A stretch of 64,000 nt of DNA, taken from Corynebacterium glyciniphilum AJ 3170 (GTDB taxonomy: Bacteria; Actinomycetota; Actinomycetes; Mycobacteriales; Mycobacteriaceae). The notes beneath the pieces are model-generated. The model had not been told where the DNA came from, searched no databases, and saw only the letters and a list, made by a program, of their open reading frames with translations. Shown piece after piece: positions 27,449 through 35,430 of this stretch (position 1 is the stretch's first letter; every line of letters starts with the position of its first letter). The DNA is taken from positions 124,001 through 188,000 of the forward strand of contig NZ_VDYZ01000007.1 of NCBI RefSeq assembly GCF_007673095.1, read 5' to 3'. A program made the position numbers and the translations under genes.

Positions 27449-28663
27449 GTGGCCCAGAAGGAGTGGATCGACAAGGACTACTACGCCGACCTCGGCGTGT
27501 CGTCCACCGCGGAGGCCGACGAGATCAAGAAGGCCTACCGCAAGATCGCGCGGGAGAACCACCCCGACGCACATCCGGGCGACACCGCGGCCGAGAACCG
27601 GTTCAAGACCGCCTCGGAGGCCTACTCCGTACTCGGTGACAAGGACAAGCGCGCCGAGTACGACGAACTGAAGCAGATGGTCGCCAGCGGTGGCTACGGT
27701 GCTCCGGGTGGCGGTTTCGGTGGGTTCGGCGGCGCGCCCGGGGGTGCTGGTGGCCCTGGTAGCGCTGGAGCCGCCGGCGGTTTCGACGGTTTCGACCTGG
27801 GTGACCTCTTCAATCGTGCCGGTGGTGGTGGCGGTGGTTTCAGCGACGTCTTCGGTGACATGTTCGGTGGCGGCGGAGCCCGGGGAGCCGGCACGCGCAC
27901 TCAGCGACGGACCCGCGGTGCGGACGTCGAGACCGAGATCACCCTGGACTTCCGTGAGGCGACCAAGGGTGTCACCGTCCCGATCCGTCTGACCAGCCCG
28001 GCGGCCTGCACGACCTGCCACGGCTCCGGTGCGACGCCGGGGACGTCAAGCTCCCGGTGCGGCACCTGTTCCGGGACCGGTCTGGTCTCGGAGAACCGTG
28101 GTGCGTTCGGCTTCTCCCGCCCCTGCTCCGACTGCAACGGCACCGGTACCCGGATCGAGGATCCCTGCCACGACTGCTCGGGGACCGGCCGGATCACCCG
28201 CACCCGGACGATCACCGTGCGCGTGCCTGCCGGTGTCGTCGACGGACAGAAGGTCCGCCTCGCCGGCCAGGGTGAGGCGGGCGAGCGCGGACGTCCCGCC
28301 GGTGACCTCTTCGTCACCGTCCACGTCCGGCCCGACGACCTGTTCACCCGCAACGGTGACGACCTGAAGATGACCGTGCCGGTCAGCTTCACCGAACTCG
28401 CACTCGGTGGGGCGGTCACCGTGCCGACGCTGGACACCCGCGTGCGGGTCAAGATCCCGGCGGGAACCGCGGACGGGACGACGCTGCGCATCCGAGGCCG
28501 GGGTGTCACCAAGCGCAACGGGGCGTCCGGTGACCTGCTGGTGACGGTGAAGGTCGCGGTGCCGAAGAATCTCGACGAGGGCGCGGCGAGTGCGTTGCGT
28601 CACTACGCTGAGGAAGAGAAGCGAACCGGTTTCGACCCCCGTGCGGGCTGGTCCGGCAACTGA
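27449..28663 (+). CDS. dnaJ: Chaperone DnaJ (Hsp40, type I)
   Basis: A 404-residue type I DnaJ. The J domain spans residues 1-75 ([23 protein letters not shown]); the HPD motif that stimulates DnaK is in [10 protein letters not shown] long Gly/Phe region follows, then the zinc domain with four CxxCxGxG repeats ([32 protein letters not shown]) at about 190-255, and the C-terminal peptide-binding domain. The GTG at 27449 follows GAGAGGA. In most actinobacteria this gene directly follows grpE; here 5.3 kb separates them. It is followed by hspR, with 20 bases between. Confidence 0.97.
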   Translation: MAQKEWIDKDYYADLGVSSTAEADEIKKAYRKIARENHPDAHPGDTAAENRFKTASEAYSVLGDKDKRAEYDELKQMVASGGYGAPGGGFGGFGGAPGGAGGPGSAGAAGGFDGFDLGDLFNRAGGGGGGFSDVFGDMFGGGGARGAGTRTQRRTRGADVETEITLDFREATKGVTVPIRLTSPAACTTCHGSGATPGTSSSRCGTCSGTGLVSENRGAFGFSRPCSDCNGTGTRIEDPCHDCSGTGRITRTRTITVRVPAGVVDGQKVRLAGQGEAGERGRPAGDLFVTVHVRPDDLFTRNGDDLKMTVPVSFTELALGGAVTVPTLDTRVRVKIPAGTADGTTLRIRGRGVTKRNGASGDLLVTVKVAVPKNLDEGAASALRHYAEEEKRTGFDPRAGWSGN

Positions 28664-28683
28664 CAGACAGCTGGTGATTGAAG

Positions 28684-29157
28684 ATGAGTGACAGGAACGG
28701 AGACGTTCCGGGCGAATCCCGGGAGGTGTTCGTGATCTCCGTCGCCGCGGAGATCACGGGGATGCACGCACAGACCCTGCGCACCTATGACAGGTTGGGT
28801 CTGGTCTCGCCCGAGCGGACCAGTGGCGGTGGTCGCCGCTATTCGCGTGACGACATCGAGCAGCTGCTGGAGATCCAGCGGCTCAGTCACGACGAGGGGG
28901 TGAACCTCGCCGGGATCAAGGCGATCATCGACCTCCAGAACCAGGTCCGGGACCTGAAGGACGAGGTGGACGTTCTCCAGTTGAGACTCGCGACCGCCGA
29001 GCAGAATTCCGGTCAGGCGGCGCGGGGTGGTCGTCGCGGCGAGATCGTCCACGTCCCGCGCTCCACCGCTGTGGTGCTGTGGGAGCAGCGGCGGCGAGGG
29101 GGGCGGGGATCCTCGTCGTCCGGGTCGTCGGGATCGCCGGACGATCCGAAGCGCTGA
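28684..29157 (+). CDS. hspR: Heat-shock repressor HspR (MerR family)
   Basis: A 157-residue MerR-type repressor. The winged-helix DNA-binding domain begins near residue 16 (VFVISVAAEITGMHAQTLRTYDRLGLVSPERTSGGGRRYS is spread over this domain), a coiled-coil dimerisation helix with QNQVRDLKDEVDVLQLRL follows, and the C-terminus is Arg/Gly/Ser-rich. HspR with DnaK represses dnaK and clpB through HAIR sites; two perfect HAIR sites are seen in this window, before dnaK and before clpB. It is the last gene of the dnaJ-hspR unit. The ATG at 28684 was chosen; a TTG six bases upstream is possible. Confidence 0.93.
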   Translation: MSDRNGDVPGESREVFVISVAAEITGMHAQTLRTYDRLGLVSPERTSGGGRRYSRDDIEQLLEIQRLSHDEGVNLAGIKAIIDLQNQVRDLKDEVDVLQLRLATAEQNSGQAARGGRRGEIVHVPRSTAVVLWEQRRRGGRGSSSSGSSGSPDDPKR

Positions 29158-29194
29158 GCGGACCGCTGGTTCTTCACTGAGGTTGTCACCGGCA

Positions 29195-29338
29195 CTACTG
29201 TGCTAGATATCGCACTCCATCACCAGCTTCAGAAAATCTGACCTGGCGTTTTGATATGTTCAGCACCTTATGGGGTGCGAATGTTAACTGCACGCTGGCC
29301 GAAGGAATTCGCCGGGGGCGTTCGTCCGTGAGTCTCAT
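29195..29338 (-). CDS. Short ORF in the toxin position of an antitoxin gene
   Basis: A 47-residue ORF whose ATG overlaps the antitoxin stop codon (ATGA), the usual arrangement for a VapBC-type toxin gene. The encoded peptide (MRLTDERPRRIP start) has none of the PIN-domain features: no early hydrophobic strand with an Asp, and it is only about a third of VapC length. Base composition is lower in GC than the neighbours. It is either a replaced or decayed toxin remnant or a chance ORF created where a toxin gene was lost. Confidence 0.35.
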   Translation of the reverse strand: MRLTDERPRRIPSASVQLTFAPHKVLNISKRQVRFSEAGDGVRYLAQ

Positions 29339-29517
29339 GTGTGCGGCGGAAGGTGCGCAGTGCGATCGAAGACCGCGGGGTTGTTGCTGGACCTGGCTTC
29401 ACGCTCGATCAGCTCCAGGATATATGCCTGGACACTCTTCCCCTGCCGCCGTGCCTGCTCGGCGATGCGGTCGCGGGTGTTCTCCGGGACGTTGCGGATC
29501 TGGAGCGAGACGGCCAT
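29335..29517 (-). CDS. VapB/FitA-like ribbon-helix-helix antitoxin (orphan)
   Basis: A 60-residue protein starting at MAVSLQIRNVPENTRDRI. The beta strand followed by two helices (RIAEQARRQGKSVQAYILELIEREA) is typical of actinobacterial RHH antitoxins that pair with VapC PIN toxins. The C-terminal toxin-binding tail looks atypical (SSNNPAVFDRTAHLPPHT). The stop codon overlaps a new ATG, but the ORF there is not a PIN toxin. A start at 29532 is possible but would begin inside the palindromic operator. It lies 36 bases downstream of the permease gene. Confidence 0.72.
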   Translation of the reverse strand: MAVSLQIRNVPENTRDRIAEQARRQGKSVQAYILELIEREARSSNNPAVFDRTAHLPPHT

Positions 29518-29532
29518 GCATGTACTATGCAT
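29516..29532. promoter_or_regulatory. Palindromic operator of the antitoxin gene
   Basis: ATGCAT-GTACT-ATGCAT is an inverted repeat of the self-complementary hexamer ATGCAT with a 5-base spacer, overlapping the antitoxin start codon. RHH antitoxins usually bind such sites to repress their own gene. Confidence 0.5.
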
Positions 29533-29553
29533 GCACCCGCGAGCGAGTGTCTC

Positions 29554-31071
29554 CTACAGACTCAGCGTCCCCTGGGCGATCAGCACCACCGCAATGACCG
29601 CCGCCACGGTGACGCCGACGGCGATGACCCATTCGAAGGCGTTGAACACGCGTCCGCCGGCGCGGCGGCGGGTGACAACGTAGGCGACCATGCCCGGCAC
29701 GATCAGCACCATGCCCATCAGGACGTACTTCACGTCCGCGGCGTAGAACAGCCACAGGGAGTACACGAACGCCAGGACGCCGATCAGCAGGTGCCGACGG
29801 TTGGCCGAACCTCCCACCGTCGGGCCGGAGAGGTCGAACTTCGTGCCGGCATCCGGGTGGGATATTCCTTCGCCGCGGGTGCACAGGAAGATCAGGTACA
29901 GCGCCGAGAACAGATAGGGGATCAGGTACAACGATGTCGCCAGCTGGACCATCGTCGTGTAGGCGGACTCGTTGAGGTAGAAGATCACGATGAACAGCTG
30001 GATCACGATCGCCGAGAACAGCTGGGCGACGACAGGGGCACCACGACGGTTGACGTACCCCAGCCTGCGGGGGAGCAGGCCGTCCTGTGCCATCAGGGTG
30101 ATCGGCTCGGCGCACAGCATCTGCCAGGAGACGTAGGCGCCCAGCACGGAGATGCACAGGCCGATGGAGACCAGCCCGGCGCCCCAGGGGCCGACGACGA
30201 TCTCGAGGACCTCGGCCATGGAGTTGTCACCCATCGCGGCGAGTTCTTCACGGGGCGCCACCCCGTAGGACAGGAAACTGACCATGACCAGCAGCAGGAA
30301 CACGGTGAGGAAGCCCAGCAGCGTCGCCATCGAGATGTCCTTGCGGCGGCGTGCCCGGCGTGAGTACGTGGATGCGCCCTCCACACCGATGAATGCCCAC
30401 ACCGTGAACAGCATCATACCCTTGACCTGGTCAGACAGGCTGGCTGCCTCATCGGCGTTGTCCCCGAAGGTGTCCGCCGACCCCCAGAAGTCGGCGGTGA
30501 AGATCTCGGTGTGGAACCCGGCGAAGAGCAGGATCCCGAGGAACGCGAGAATCGGCAGGAGTTTCGCCGCGGTCGTGACGACGTTCAGGACGGCGGCCTG
30601 GCGCACACCCCGCGACAGTGCCAGGAAGATCACCCAGTTCAGCCCGGACACGAAGAACGCCTGGACGAGTGACTGGCCGTCGGCGAAGAGAGGGAGGAAA
30701 TGGCCGAGCGAGCCGAAGAACAGGGTGGCGTAGCCGACCTGGGCGATGATGCTGCCCAGCCAGTACCCCCAGCCGGAGGCGAACCCGACGAAGTCGCCGA
30801 GACCGCCCCGCACGTAGCTGTACACTCCGGAGTCCAGGTTCGGCTTGCGCTGTGCCAACGCCTGGAAGACGAAGGCCACGCACAGCATGCCGATGCCGGT
30901 GATCAGCCAGCCGATGACTGCCGCACCCGGCGAGGCTACCGCGGAGATGTTCTGCGGCAGGGCGAATATGCCCGCGCCCACGCAGGATCCGACGATGAGG
31001 GAGACCAGCGTCGGCAGCCGGACAGTGTCCCGCCGGGGCAGTATGCCGGGGTCTGAGGAGGTGTCAGTCAC
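29554..31071 (-). CDS. Basic amino-acid transporter (APC superfamily, LysI/ArcD-like)
   Basis: A 505-residue integral membrane protein with 12-13 hydrophobic segments. The N-terminal motif LIVGSCVGAGIFALP is typical of the basic amino acid/polyamine antiporter branch of the APC superfamily, and the length matches corynebacterial LysI (lysine permease). Conserved residues follow in helix 6 (VWAFIGVEGASTYSRRARRR). It could import or exchange lysine, arginine or ornithine; the exact substrate cannot be read from sequence. No neighbouring arginine-deiminase or lysine genes help to decide. Confidence 0.8.
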   Translation of the reverse strand: MTDTSSDPGILPRRDTVRLPTLVSLIVGSCVGAGIFALPQNISAVASPGAAVIGWLITGIGMLCVAFVFQALAQRKPNLDSGVYSYVRGGLGDFVGFASGWGYWLGSIIAQVGYATLFFGSLGHFLPLFADGQSLVQAFFVSGLNWVIFLALSRGVRQAAVLNVVTTAAKLLPILAFLGILLFAGFHTEIFTADFWGSADTFGDNADEAASLSDQVKGMMLFTVWAFIGVEGASTYSRRARRRKDISMATLLGFLTVFLLLVMVSFLSYGVAPREELAAMGDNSMAEVLEIVVGPWGAGLVSIGLCISVLGAYVSWQMLCAEPITLMAQDGLLPRRLGYVNRRGAPVVAQLFSAIVIQLFIVIFYLNESAYTTMVQLATSLYLIPYLFSALYLIFLCTRGEGISHPDAGTKFDLSGPTVGGSANRRHLLIGVLAFVYSLWLFYAADVKYVLMGMVLIVPGMVAYVVTRRRAGGRVFNAFEWVIAVGVTVAAVIAVVLIAQGTLSL

Positions 31072-31092
31072 GGGGAGACAGAGTATCCCGGA

Positions 31093-32490
31093 TCAGTGAT
31101 CTTTCACCAGTGCGCGCAGATGGCGCAGGATAGCGGCACCGTCCTGGCTGATTCCGTTGTGCTCCCAGCGGTTGGTGACGTGGGGACGCAGACCCCGGAT
31201 CGTCGAGGCGGTCTCCATCGACAGTTCGAAGGGGACGAAGATGTCGTCGAGGTAGACGGCGGCGGCGGTGGGGACGCTGGTCTGCCGCAGCTGGTCGGCG
31301 TCGTAGAGTGGTGTCCAGTCGTCCTTCGCCGCGAGCAGGTCGGCGACTGCCTTCCACGGACGCAGCGCCGGGTCTTCCTCGAACTGCCAGGGGAAGAAGT
31401 GCTCTGCGGTGAGGTACAGGGGACTGTCGGTGCTTGCGGCGCTTGCCGTGTTCGCCGTGTTCTCCGTGTTCTCCGCGAAACCGGGGATCTGTTCGCGGAT
31501 GCGGTGGGCCGACCAGTTCGTGGCGGCGTCGATGCCGTAGATCGACTCGTGCATCACCCCGTACAGCGGGGCGTCCGACACACTGAGGTGGCCGGCCAGT
31601 TCGCTGAGGAACGGAGTGCGTAGGCGACGGCGTCCCACCGCGCCCGGGCTGCCGGGGACGGTGCGGAAGGGATCTTCCAGCAGGTAGGACAGCATGTCGA
31701 ACCCTCCCGTCCGGCCGAGGTTCATGCCGACGGTGCGGAACCGGCGCGACGTCAGCCGTTCGCCGGTCGGCAGCGTCTCCTCGGTGTCGTCCAGGTGACG
31801 GCAGATCTCGGCCACGCGGTGTTCCGCCCAGGGGAAGCGCGCGTAGAAGCGGTCGTTTCGTATGGCGGTCTTCGCGAATGTGGCGCGGTAGATGTCGTCC
31901 ACCCGGGTGTGCGGGTCGCTGACGTAGCCGGGCAGTCCGCCGGTGAAGAAGGCCTCACGGACACCTTCGGGACGGAGGGAGAGGTAGGAGGTGATGCAGA
32001 ACCCGCCGAAGGACTGGCCCAACAGAGTCCAGGGATCTTCGCCGAGTGCCCGGCGAAGCAGTTCGGCGTCCTCCACGATGCTGTCGGCGCGCAGGTGGGT
32101 GAGGTACTCGGCCTGGTCCGGGGGTGTGGGGCCGAGCGCTTCGGGAGCTGCGACGTCGACGGGGGTCGAGCGGCCAGTGCCGCGCTGGTCGAACAGGATC
32201 ACCCGGTAGTGGCTGAGCGCCTCGCCCAGCCACCCCGACAGGGACCCGCCGTCGCCGGGCGCCACGGGGCGGGGCGCTCCGTGGCCGGGCCCGCCCTGGA
32301 GGAACATCAGTACGGGGCGATCCTCTCCGCCGTCCGGGACGTATTCGCGGGCGTAGACCTCGATGGTGCGGGGGTCCGGTGTGTGGTGGACCAGCGGCGC
32401 GGTGAGGACGTGTTCCCGGACGGTGTGTCCGTGTCGGCGGGTCGAGGCTGACCGGAGATCAGGCGAGGCGGTGGAGGCGCTGGATGTCAT
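31093..32490 (-). CDS. Proline iminopeptidase-like alpha/beta hydrolase
   Basis: A 465-residue S33-family hydrolase. The block FLQGGPGHGAPRP carries the HGGPG-like oxyanion motif, DQRGTGRS follows, and the nucleophile elbow GQSFGG is near residue 165; the candidate His is in VTNRWEHNGI near the C-terminus. This matches prolyl aminopeptidases of the larger actinobacterial type that remove N-terminal proline from peptides. No signal peptide from the chosen ATG at 32490 (GGAG close upstream); the frame is open to 32637. Residues about 338-354 are built from a 9-nt DNA repeat encoding ENT/ANT units, a likely length-variable loop. Confidence 0.85.
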   Translation of the reverse strand: MTSSASTASPDLRSASTRRHGHTVREHVLTAPLVHHTPDPRTIEVYAREYVPDGGEDRPVLMFLQGGPGHGAPRPVAPGDGGSLSGWLGEALSHYRVILFDQRGTGRSTPVDVAAPEALGPTPPDQAEYLTHLRADSIVEDAELLRRALGEDPWTLLGQSFGGFCITSYLSLRPEGVREAFFTGGLPGYVSDPHTRVDDIYRATFAKTAIRNDRFYARFPWAEHRVAEICRHLDDTEETLPTGERLTSRRFRTVGMNLGRTGGFDMLSYLLEDPFRTVPGSPGAVGRRRLRTPFLSELAGHLSVSDAPLYGVMHESIYGIDAATNWSAHRIREQIPGFAENTENTANTASAASTDSPLYLTAEHFFPWQFEEDPALRPWKAVADLLAAKDDWTPLYDADQLRQTSVPTAAAVYLDDIFVPFELSMETASTIRGLRPHVTNRWEHNGISQDGAAILRHLRALVKDH

Positions 32491-32609
32491 GCTCTCCAGT
32501 CTTACCGGAGCGGGTGGACCTGGAGTGGCCCCGGGGACGGTTCCCCGGCGGGGGTGCTGGCGCGGGCCGGTCCGGCACCCCATTCTTCTGGTTACATATA
32601 GTCCCTGGA

Positions 32610-32636
32610 TTGTCCACAGGTGCGTGGTTGTCCACA
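32610..32636. other. Two DnaA-box sequences
   Basis: TTGTCCACA occurs at 32610-32618 and again at 32628-32636 in the same direction, 18 bases apart. Each is a match to the mycobacterial-type DnaA box. No origin genes are near, so a titration or regulatory site is more likely than a replication origin. Confidence 0.4.
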
Positions 32637-32736
32637 TCTTCGACGTGATTCACGATTCCTCGGGCCGGTCCGGCATGGCGTGCAGGATAATCTCCGTGGG
32701 TGCCGGTAGTCCACCGGCTCCGGGAGAGGAGGCGCG

Positions 32737-33021
32737 ATGACCGTGGAGGAATGGATCAGGGTCGGGCAGCTACTCGTCGCGGCGCTCGGGATTGTGGCTG
32801 TGCTGGTGACGATCTGGCAGAAGATGCGGTCGGACAATCGTGCTGAGTGGTGGCGCCGGTACACGTGGGCGACGGATCAGACCTTTGACGGCCGGGAACA
32901 CGTTCAACTCATCGGTTGGGTTAATCTCGACCTACTTGGGAATAGCCGGCTCAAGACACGTACTGAGGAAGCGGTGGTGGATGCCCTGGCGCTCAGGACT
33001 GGAAGGTGGGATAATGGCTGA
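32737..33021 (+). CDS. Small membrane protein of unknown function
   Basis: A 94-residue protein with a single hydrophobic segment at about residues 9-26 (GQLLVAALGIVAVLVTIW), followed by a basic and Trp-rich stretch (RAEWWRRYTWATDQTF) on the presumed cytoplasmic side. A very strong Shine-Dalgarno sequence (GAGAGGAGG) precedes the ATG. Its end overlaps the start of the next small gene by eight bases, so the two are translated together. No family is recognised; the composition is similar to small phage or accessory-region proteins. Confidence 0.7.
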   Translation: MTVEEWIRVGQLLVAALGIVAVLVTIWQKMRSDNRAEWWRRYTWATDQTFDGREHVQLIGWVNLDLLGNSRLKTRTEEAVVDALALRTGRWDNG

Positions 33022-33259
33022 GGGCAGCAGCTCGCGCGATGGAAGGGTGCAGAGCATGGGAAGCGGATGGGATGTGGACGTGTCTCCTCAGGTCCGGCGC
33101 GCTCGAGCTCGGGCGATCGTGTCCCTCAGTGAGGGCACGAACCGCGTCCTTCCAAGGAGCATTTACGAGGATGCCGGGGTGGATGTCCCTCCAGAGGCCA
33201 CGGACGAGCTTCAGATCATGCCTAAGAAAAGGCACTGGTGGCAGCGCTGGTCGGCCTGA
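33014..33259 (+). CDS. Small protein of unknown function
   Basis: An 81-residue soluble protein starting at the ATG at 33014, overlapping the preceding small membrane-protein gene by eight bases. It contains a basic helix (RRARARAIVSLSEGTNRVL) and ends in a Lys/Trp-rich tail (KKRHWWQRW) that could touch a membrane or nucleic acid. No family recognised. The tandem overlap suggests that the two products act together. Confidence 0.6.
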   Translation: MAEGSSSRDGRVQSMGSGWDVDVSPQVRRARARAIVSLSEGTNRVLPRSIYEDAGVDVPPEATDELQIMPKKRHWWQRWSA

Positions 33260-33288
33260 TATTCCTATCGTCCTGTTGACACGGCGGC

Positions 33289-34215
33289 TCACGACAGGTC
33301 GTAGTCGACGACCACGGGGGAGTGATCGGAGAGGCGCACGCCGTGATGGTCCCGGTCGACCGTGGTCTGCACCGCCGCATGCGCCAGGCGGGGAGTCGCG
33401 AGGTGGTAGTCCAGCCGCCACCCCGTGTCATTCGCGAAAGACTGGCCGAGCCATGACCACCACGAGTACGGACCGTCCTCGTCAGGACGCAGGTGCCGGA
33501 CGACGTCGACGAGTGTCCGGGTGGACAACTGAGCGCCGAACCACTCGCGTTCCTCCGGCAGGAAGCCGTCATTCTTCTGGTTGCGGCGCCATGCCGCGAG
33601 ATCCTGGCGGGTGTGGGCGATGTTGAAGTCTCCCATCAGCAGGAACTCGCGGCCTGCTGCGGCGGCTGCCCGGCGGGTACGCGTGAGATAACGCGAGAAT
33701 CCGGCCATGAAAGCCATCTTGCGGTCGTATCGGGCACCACCGTCGGGGGCGTCGCGCATACGCTCCGGTCGTTGGAGCTCGGCCGGGAGCCCGCCCTTCG
33801 GCAGATAGAGACTGGCGATCGTGACGGGTTCGTCGGCGAGGTCGACCTCAAGGTAACGGCCCTGGCTGGCGAATGCCCGGAGTTCCCGGGCGAGCCCCAC
33901 GTGATCGGGTGCCGGTACCTGCCGGAGATCGTCGGGGCCGGCATCAGGGCCACCGAGCAACGCGGTGTCGCTCCAGGACCGTACCGCTGCAGGCGGCTGC
34001 CGGGTGAGGACGGCGACCCCGTTGCGCCCGGGAATGTCGCCGGTCTCCAGGGCCACGTGGTAGTCGCCGAAGGCTTCTTCCGGAAGCTTGTGGGCCTGGG
34101 CCCGCACCTCCTGCAGGGCGACGACATCGCAGCCCCGGGAGCCCAGCCAGTCGGCGAACCCTCTCCGGTGCGTGGCACGGATCCCGTTGATATTGGCAGT
34201 TGCGACGCGGAGCAT
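33289..34215 (-). CDS. xthA: Exodeoxyribonuclease III / AP endonuclease
   Basis: A 308-residue enzyme of the exonuclease III family of metal-dependent phosphodiesterases used in base-excision repair. Motifs are the N-terminal VATANINGIRA, the metal-binding Glu in VALQEVRA (near residue 36), MGDFNIAH near residue 190 and the C-terminal SDHSPVVVDY with the catalytic Asp-His pair. Slightly longer than the E. coli enzyme (268 residues). ATG at 34215 preceded by AGGGG. Confidence 0.92.
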   Translation of the reverse strand: MLRVATANINGIRATHRRGFADWLGSRGCDVVALQEVRAQAHKLPEEAFGDYHVALETGDIPGRNGVAVLTRQPPAAVRSWSDTALLGGPDAGPDDLRQVPAPDHVGLARELRAFASQGRYLEVDLADEPVTIASLYLPKGGLPAELQRPERMRDAPDGGARYDRKMAFMAGFSRYLTRTRRAAAAAGREFLLMGDFNIAHTRQDLAAWRRNQKNDGFLPEEREWFGAQLSTRTLVDVVRHLRPDEDGPYSWWSWLGQSFANDTGWRLDYHLATPRLAHAAVQTTVDRDHHGVRLSDHSPVVVDYDLS

Positions 34216-34245
34216 CCCCTGAGGCTACATTCCGTCGCAGCGCAG

Positions 34246-35331
34246 TCAGGGAATCGGGTAACCGGTCACCGGACCTGCGGTGCTCGGCTCCCATCCCAGC
34301 TCAGGTGCGACATGGTCGGCGAAGGCGGAGAGGATCCTCAGGTTGGCGTCCACCCCGAGCTGACTGGGGATCGTCAGCATCAGGGTGTCCGCTTCCATGA
34401 CCGCCGCATCCTTCTTCAGCTCCTCGATGAGCTTGTCAGGTTCGTCGGCGTAGGTCCTGCCGAAGGTGGCGGTGCTGTCGTCGATGTAGCCGACCCCGCC
34501 ATCGTCGCCGGTACCGAACATGCGGCGGTCTGTTTCCGAGAGGATCGGGAAGATCGACCGGGACACCGACGTCCGCGGTGTCCACGGATGGCCCGCTTCC
34601 TTCCACGCCTGGCGGAACAGTCGGAGCTGGTCAGCCTGGAGATCGGCGAATTCGTCGCCGTTGGCCTCGGTCAGCAGGGTGGAACTCATCAGGTTCACGC
34701 CCTTCTGCGCGGCCCACACGGCGGTGTCGCGGGAGCCTGCGCCCCACCAGACATGCTTGCGTAGCGACAGTGACGTGGGCATGACCGGCACCTGCGTATT
34801 CGGCTGGTACATCCGCGGATACTGCTCGTCGAGGGGGAGTGCAGTGGCGATCCCCTCCCCGTCGACGGCGGACATGAAGCGGTCGAACTTCTGCCGTGCC
34901 ATCTCCGCACCCTTCGGATCGTCGGCCTCCGGGCGGTAACCGAACTCGGCGTAGCCGCGGTCCACCGGTTCGGGCGATCCACGGGAGACCCCGAGGGCCA
35001 CTCTGCCGTCGGAGAGAAGGTCCAGCTGGGCGGCCTCTTCTGCAAGGTGGAGGGGGTTTTCGTAACGCAGGTCGATGACGCCGGTGCCGACCTCGATGTG
35101 CCGTGTCCTGGCCGCGGCGGCGGAGAGGATCGGCATGGGTGCGGCATGCTGCGGGGCGAAGTGGTGTACGCGCCAGTAGGCGCCGTTCACGCCGATCTCG
35201 TCGGCACCGACGGCAATGTCCACGGCATTCTTGATGTTCTCCTTCGCGCCGGGCATGGTGCGCCCCGGTGTGGAACGTCCGGATGCTCCGAGATCGTAGT
35301 GGCCGAAGCTGAGGAAACCGAAAGCCTTCAT
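34246..35331 (-). CDS. Luciferase-like (LLM class) flavin-dependent oxidoreductase
   Basis: A 361-residue member of the bacterial luciferase-like monooxygenase family, a TIM barrel using reduced flavin. Family features are GAYWRVHHFAPQHAAPMPILSAAA spread over the first strands, then RHIEVGTGVIDLRYENPLHLAEE and LSDGRVALGVSRGSPEP. The ATG at 35331 follows AGGAGA; a longer frame begins inside the operator and is rejected. The gene is controlled from a clear promoter overlapped by an 18-bp palindrome that resembles the C. glutamicum RosR site, and RosR is a peroxide-sensitive repressor of such monooxygenase and FMN-reductase genes. The substrate is unknown. Confidence 0.87.
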   Translation of the reverse strand: MKAFGFLSFGHYDLGASGRSTPGRTMPGAKENIKNAVDIAVGADEIGVNGAYWRVHHFAPQHAAPMPILSAAAARTRHIEVGTGVIDLRYENPLHLAEEAAQLDLLSDGRVALGVSRGSPEPVDRGYAEFGYRPEADDPKGAEMARQKFDRFMSAVDGEGIATALPLDEQYPRMYQPNTQVPVMPTSLSLRKHVWWGAGSRDTAVWAAQKGVNLMSSTLLTEANGDEFADLQADQLRLFRQAWKEAGHPWTPRTSVSRSIFPILSETDRRMFGTGDDGGVGYIDDSTATFGRTYADEPDKLIEELKKDAAVMEADTLMLTIPSQLGVDANLRILSAFADHVAPELGWEPSTAGPVTGYPIP

Positions 35332-35352
35332 GACATCTCCTGAACAAGGAAG

Positions 35353-35370
35353 TAGTTGACATGTCAACTA
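35353..35370. promoter_or_regulatory. RosR-like operator over the oxidoreductase promoter
   Basis: TAGTTGACATGTCAACTA is a perfect 18-bp palindrome that differs at one position from the RosR consensus TTGTTGAYRYRTCAACWA as I recall it from C. glutamicum. On the minus strand it overlaps the -10 box TATAGT (35372-35367), which stands exactly 17 bases from a -35 box TTGTGG (35395-35390). A bound MarR-type repressor would block the promoter. Confidence 0.7.
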
Positions 35371-35430
35371 TATGGCAGGGGCGGAGTTCCCACAAGTGGC
35401 CGCCGGAGCCGTTAACGGGAAGTCCCCCGG

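Noticed and set aside
32592..32864. 90-codon minus-strand ORF
   Set aside because: It overlaps the better-supported small membrane-protein gene at 32737 on the other strand and shows no start signal or hydrophobic pattern.
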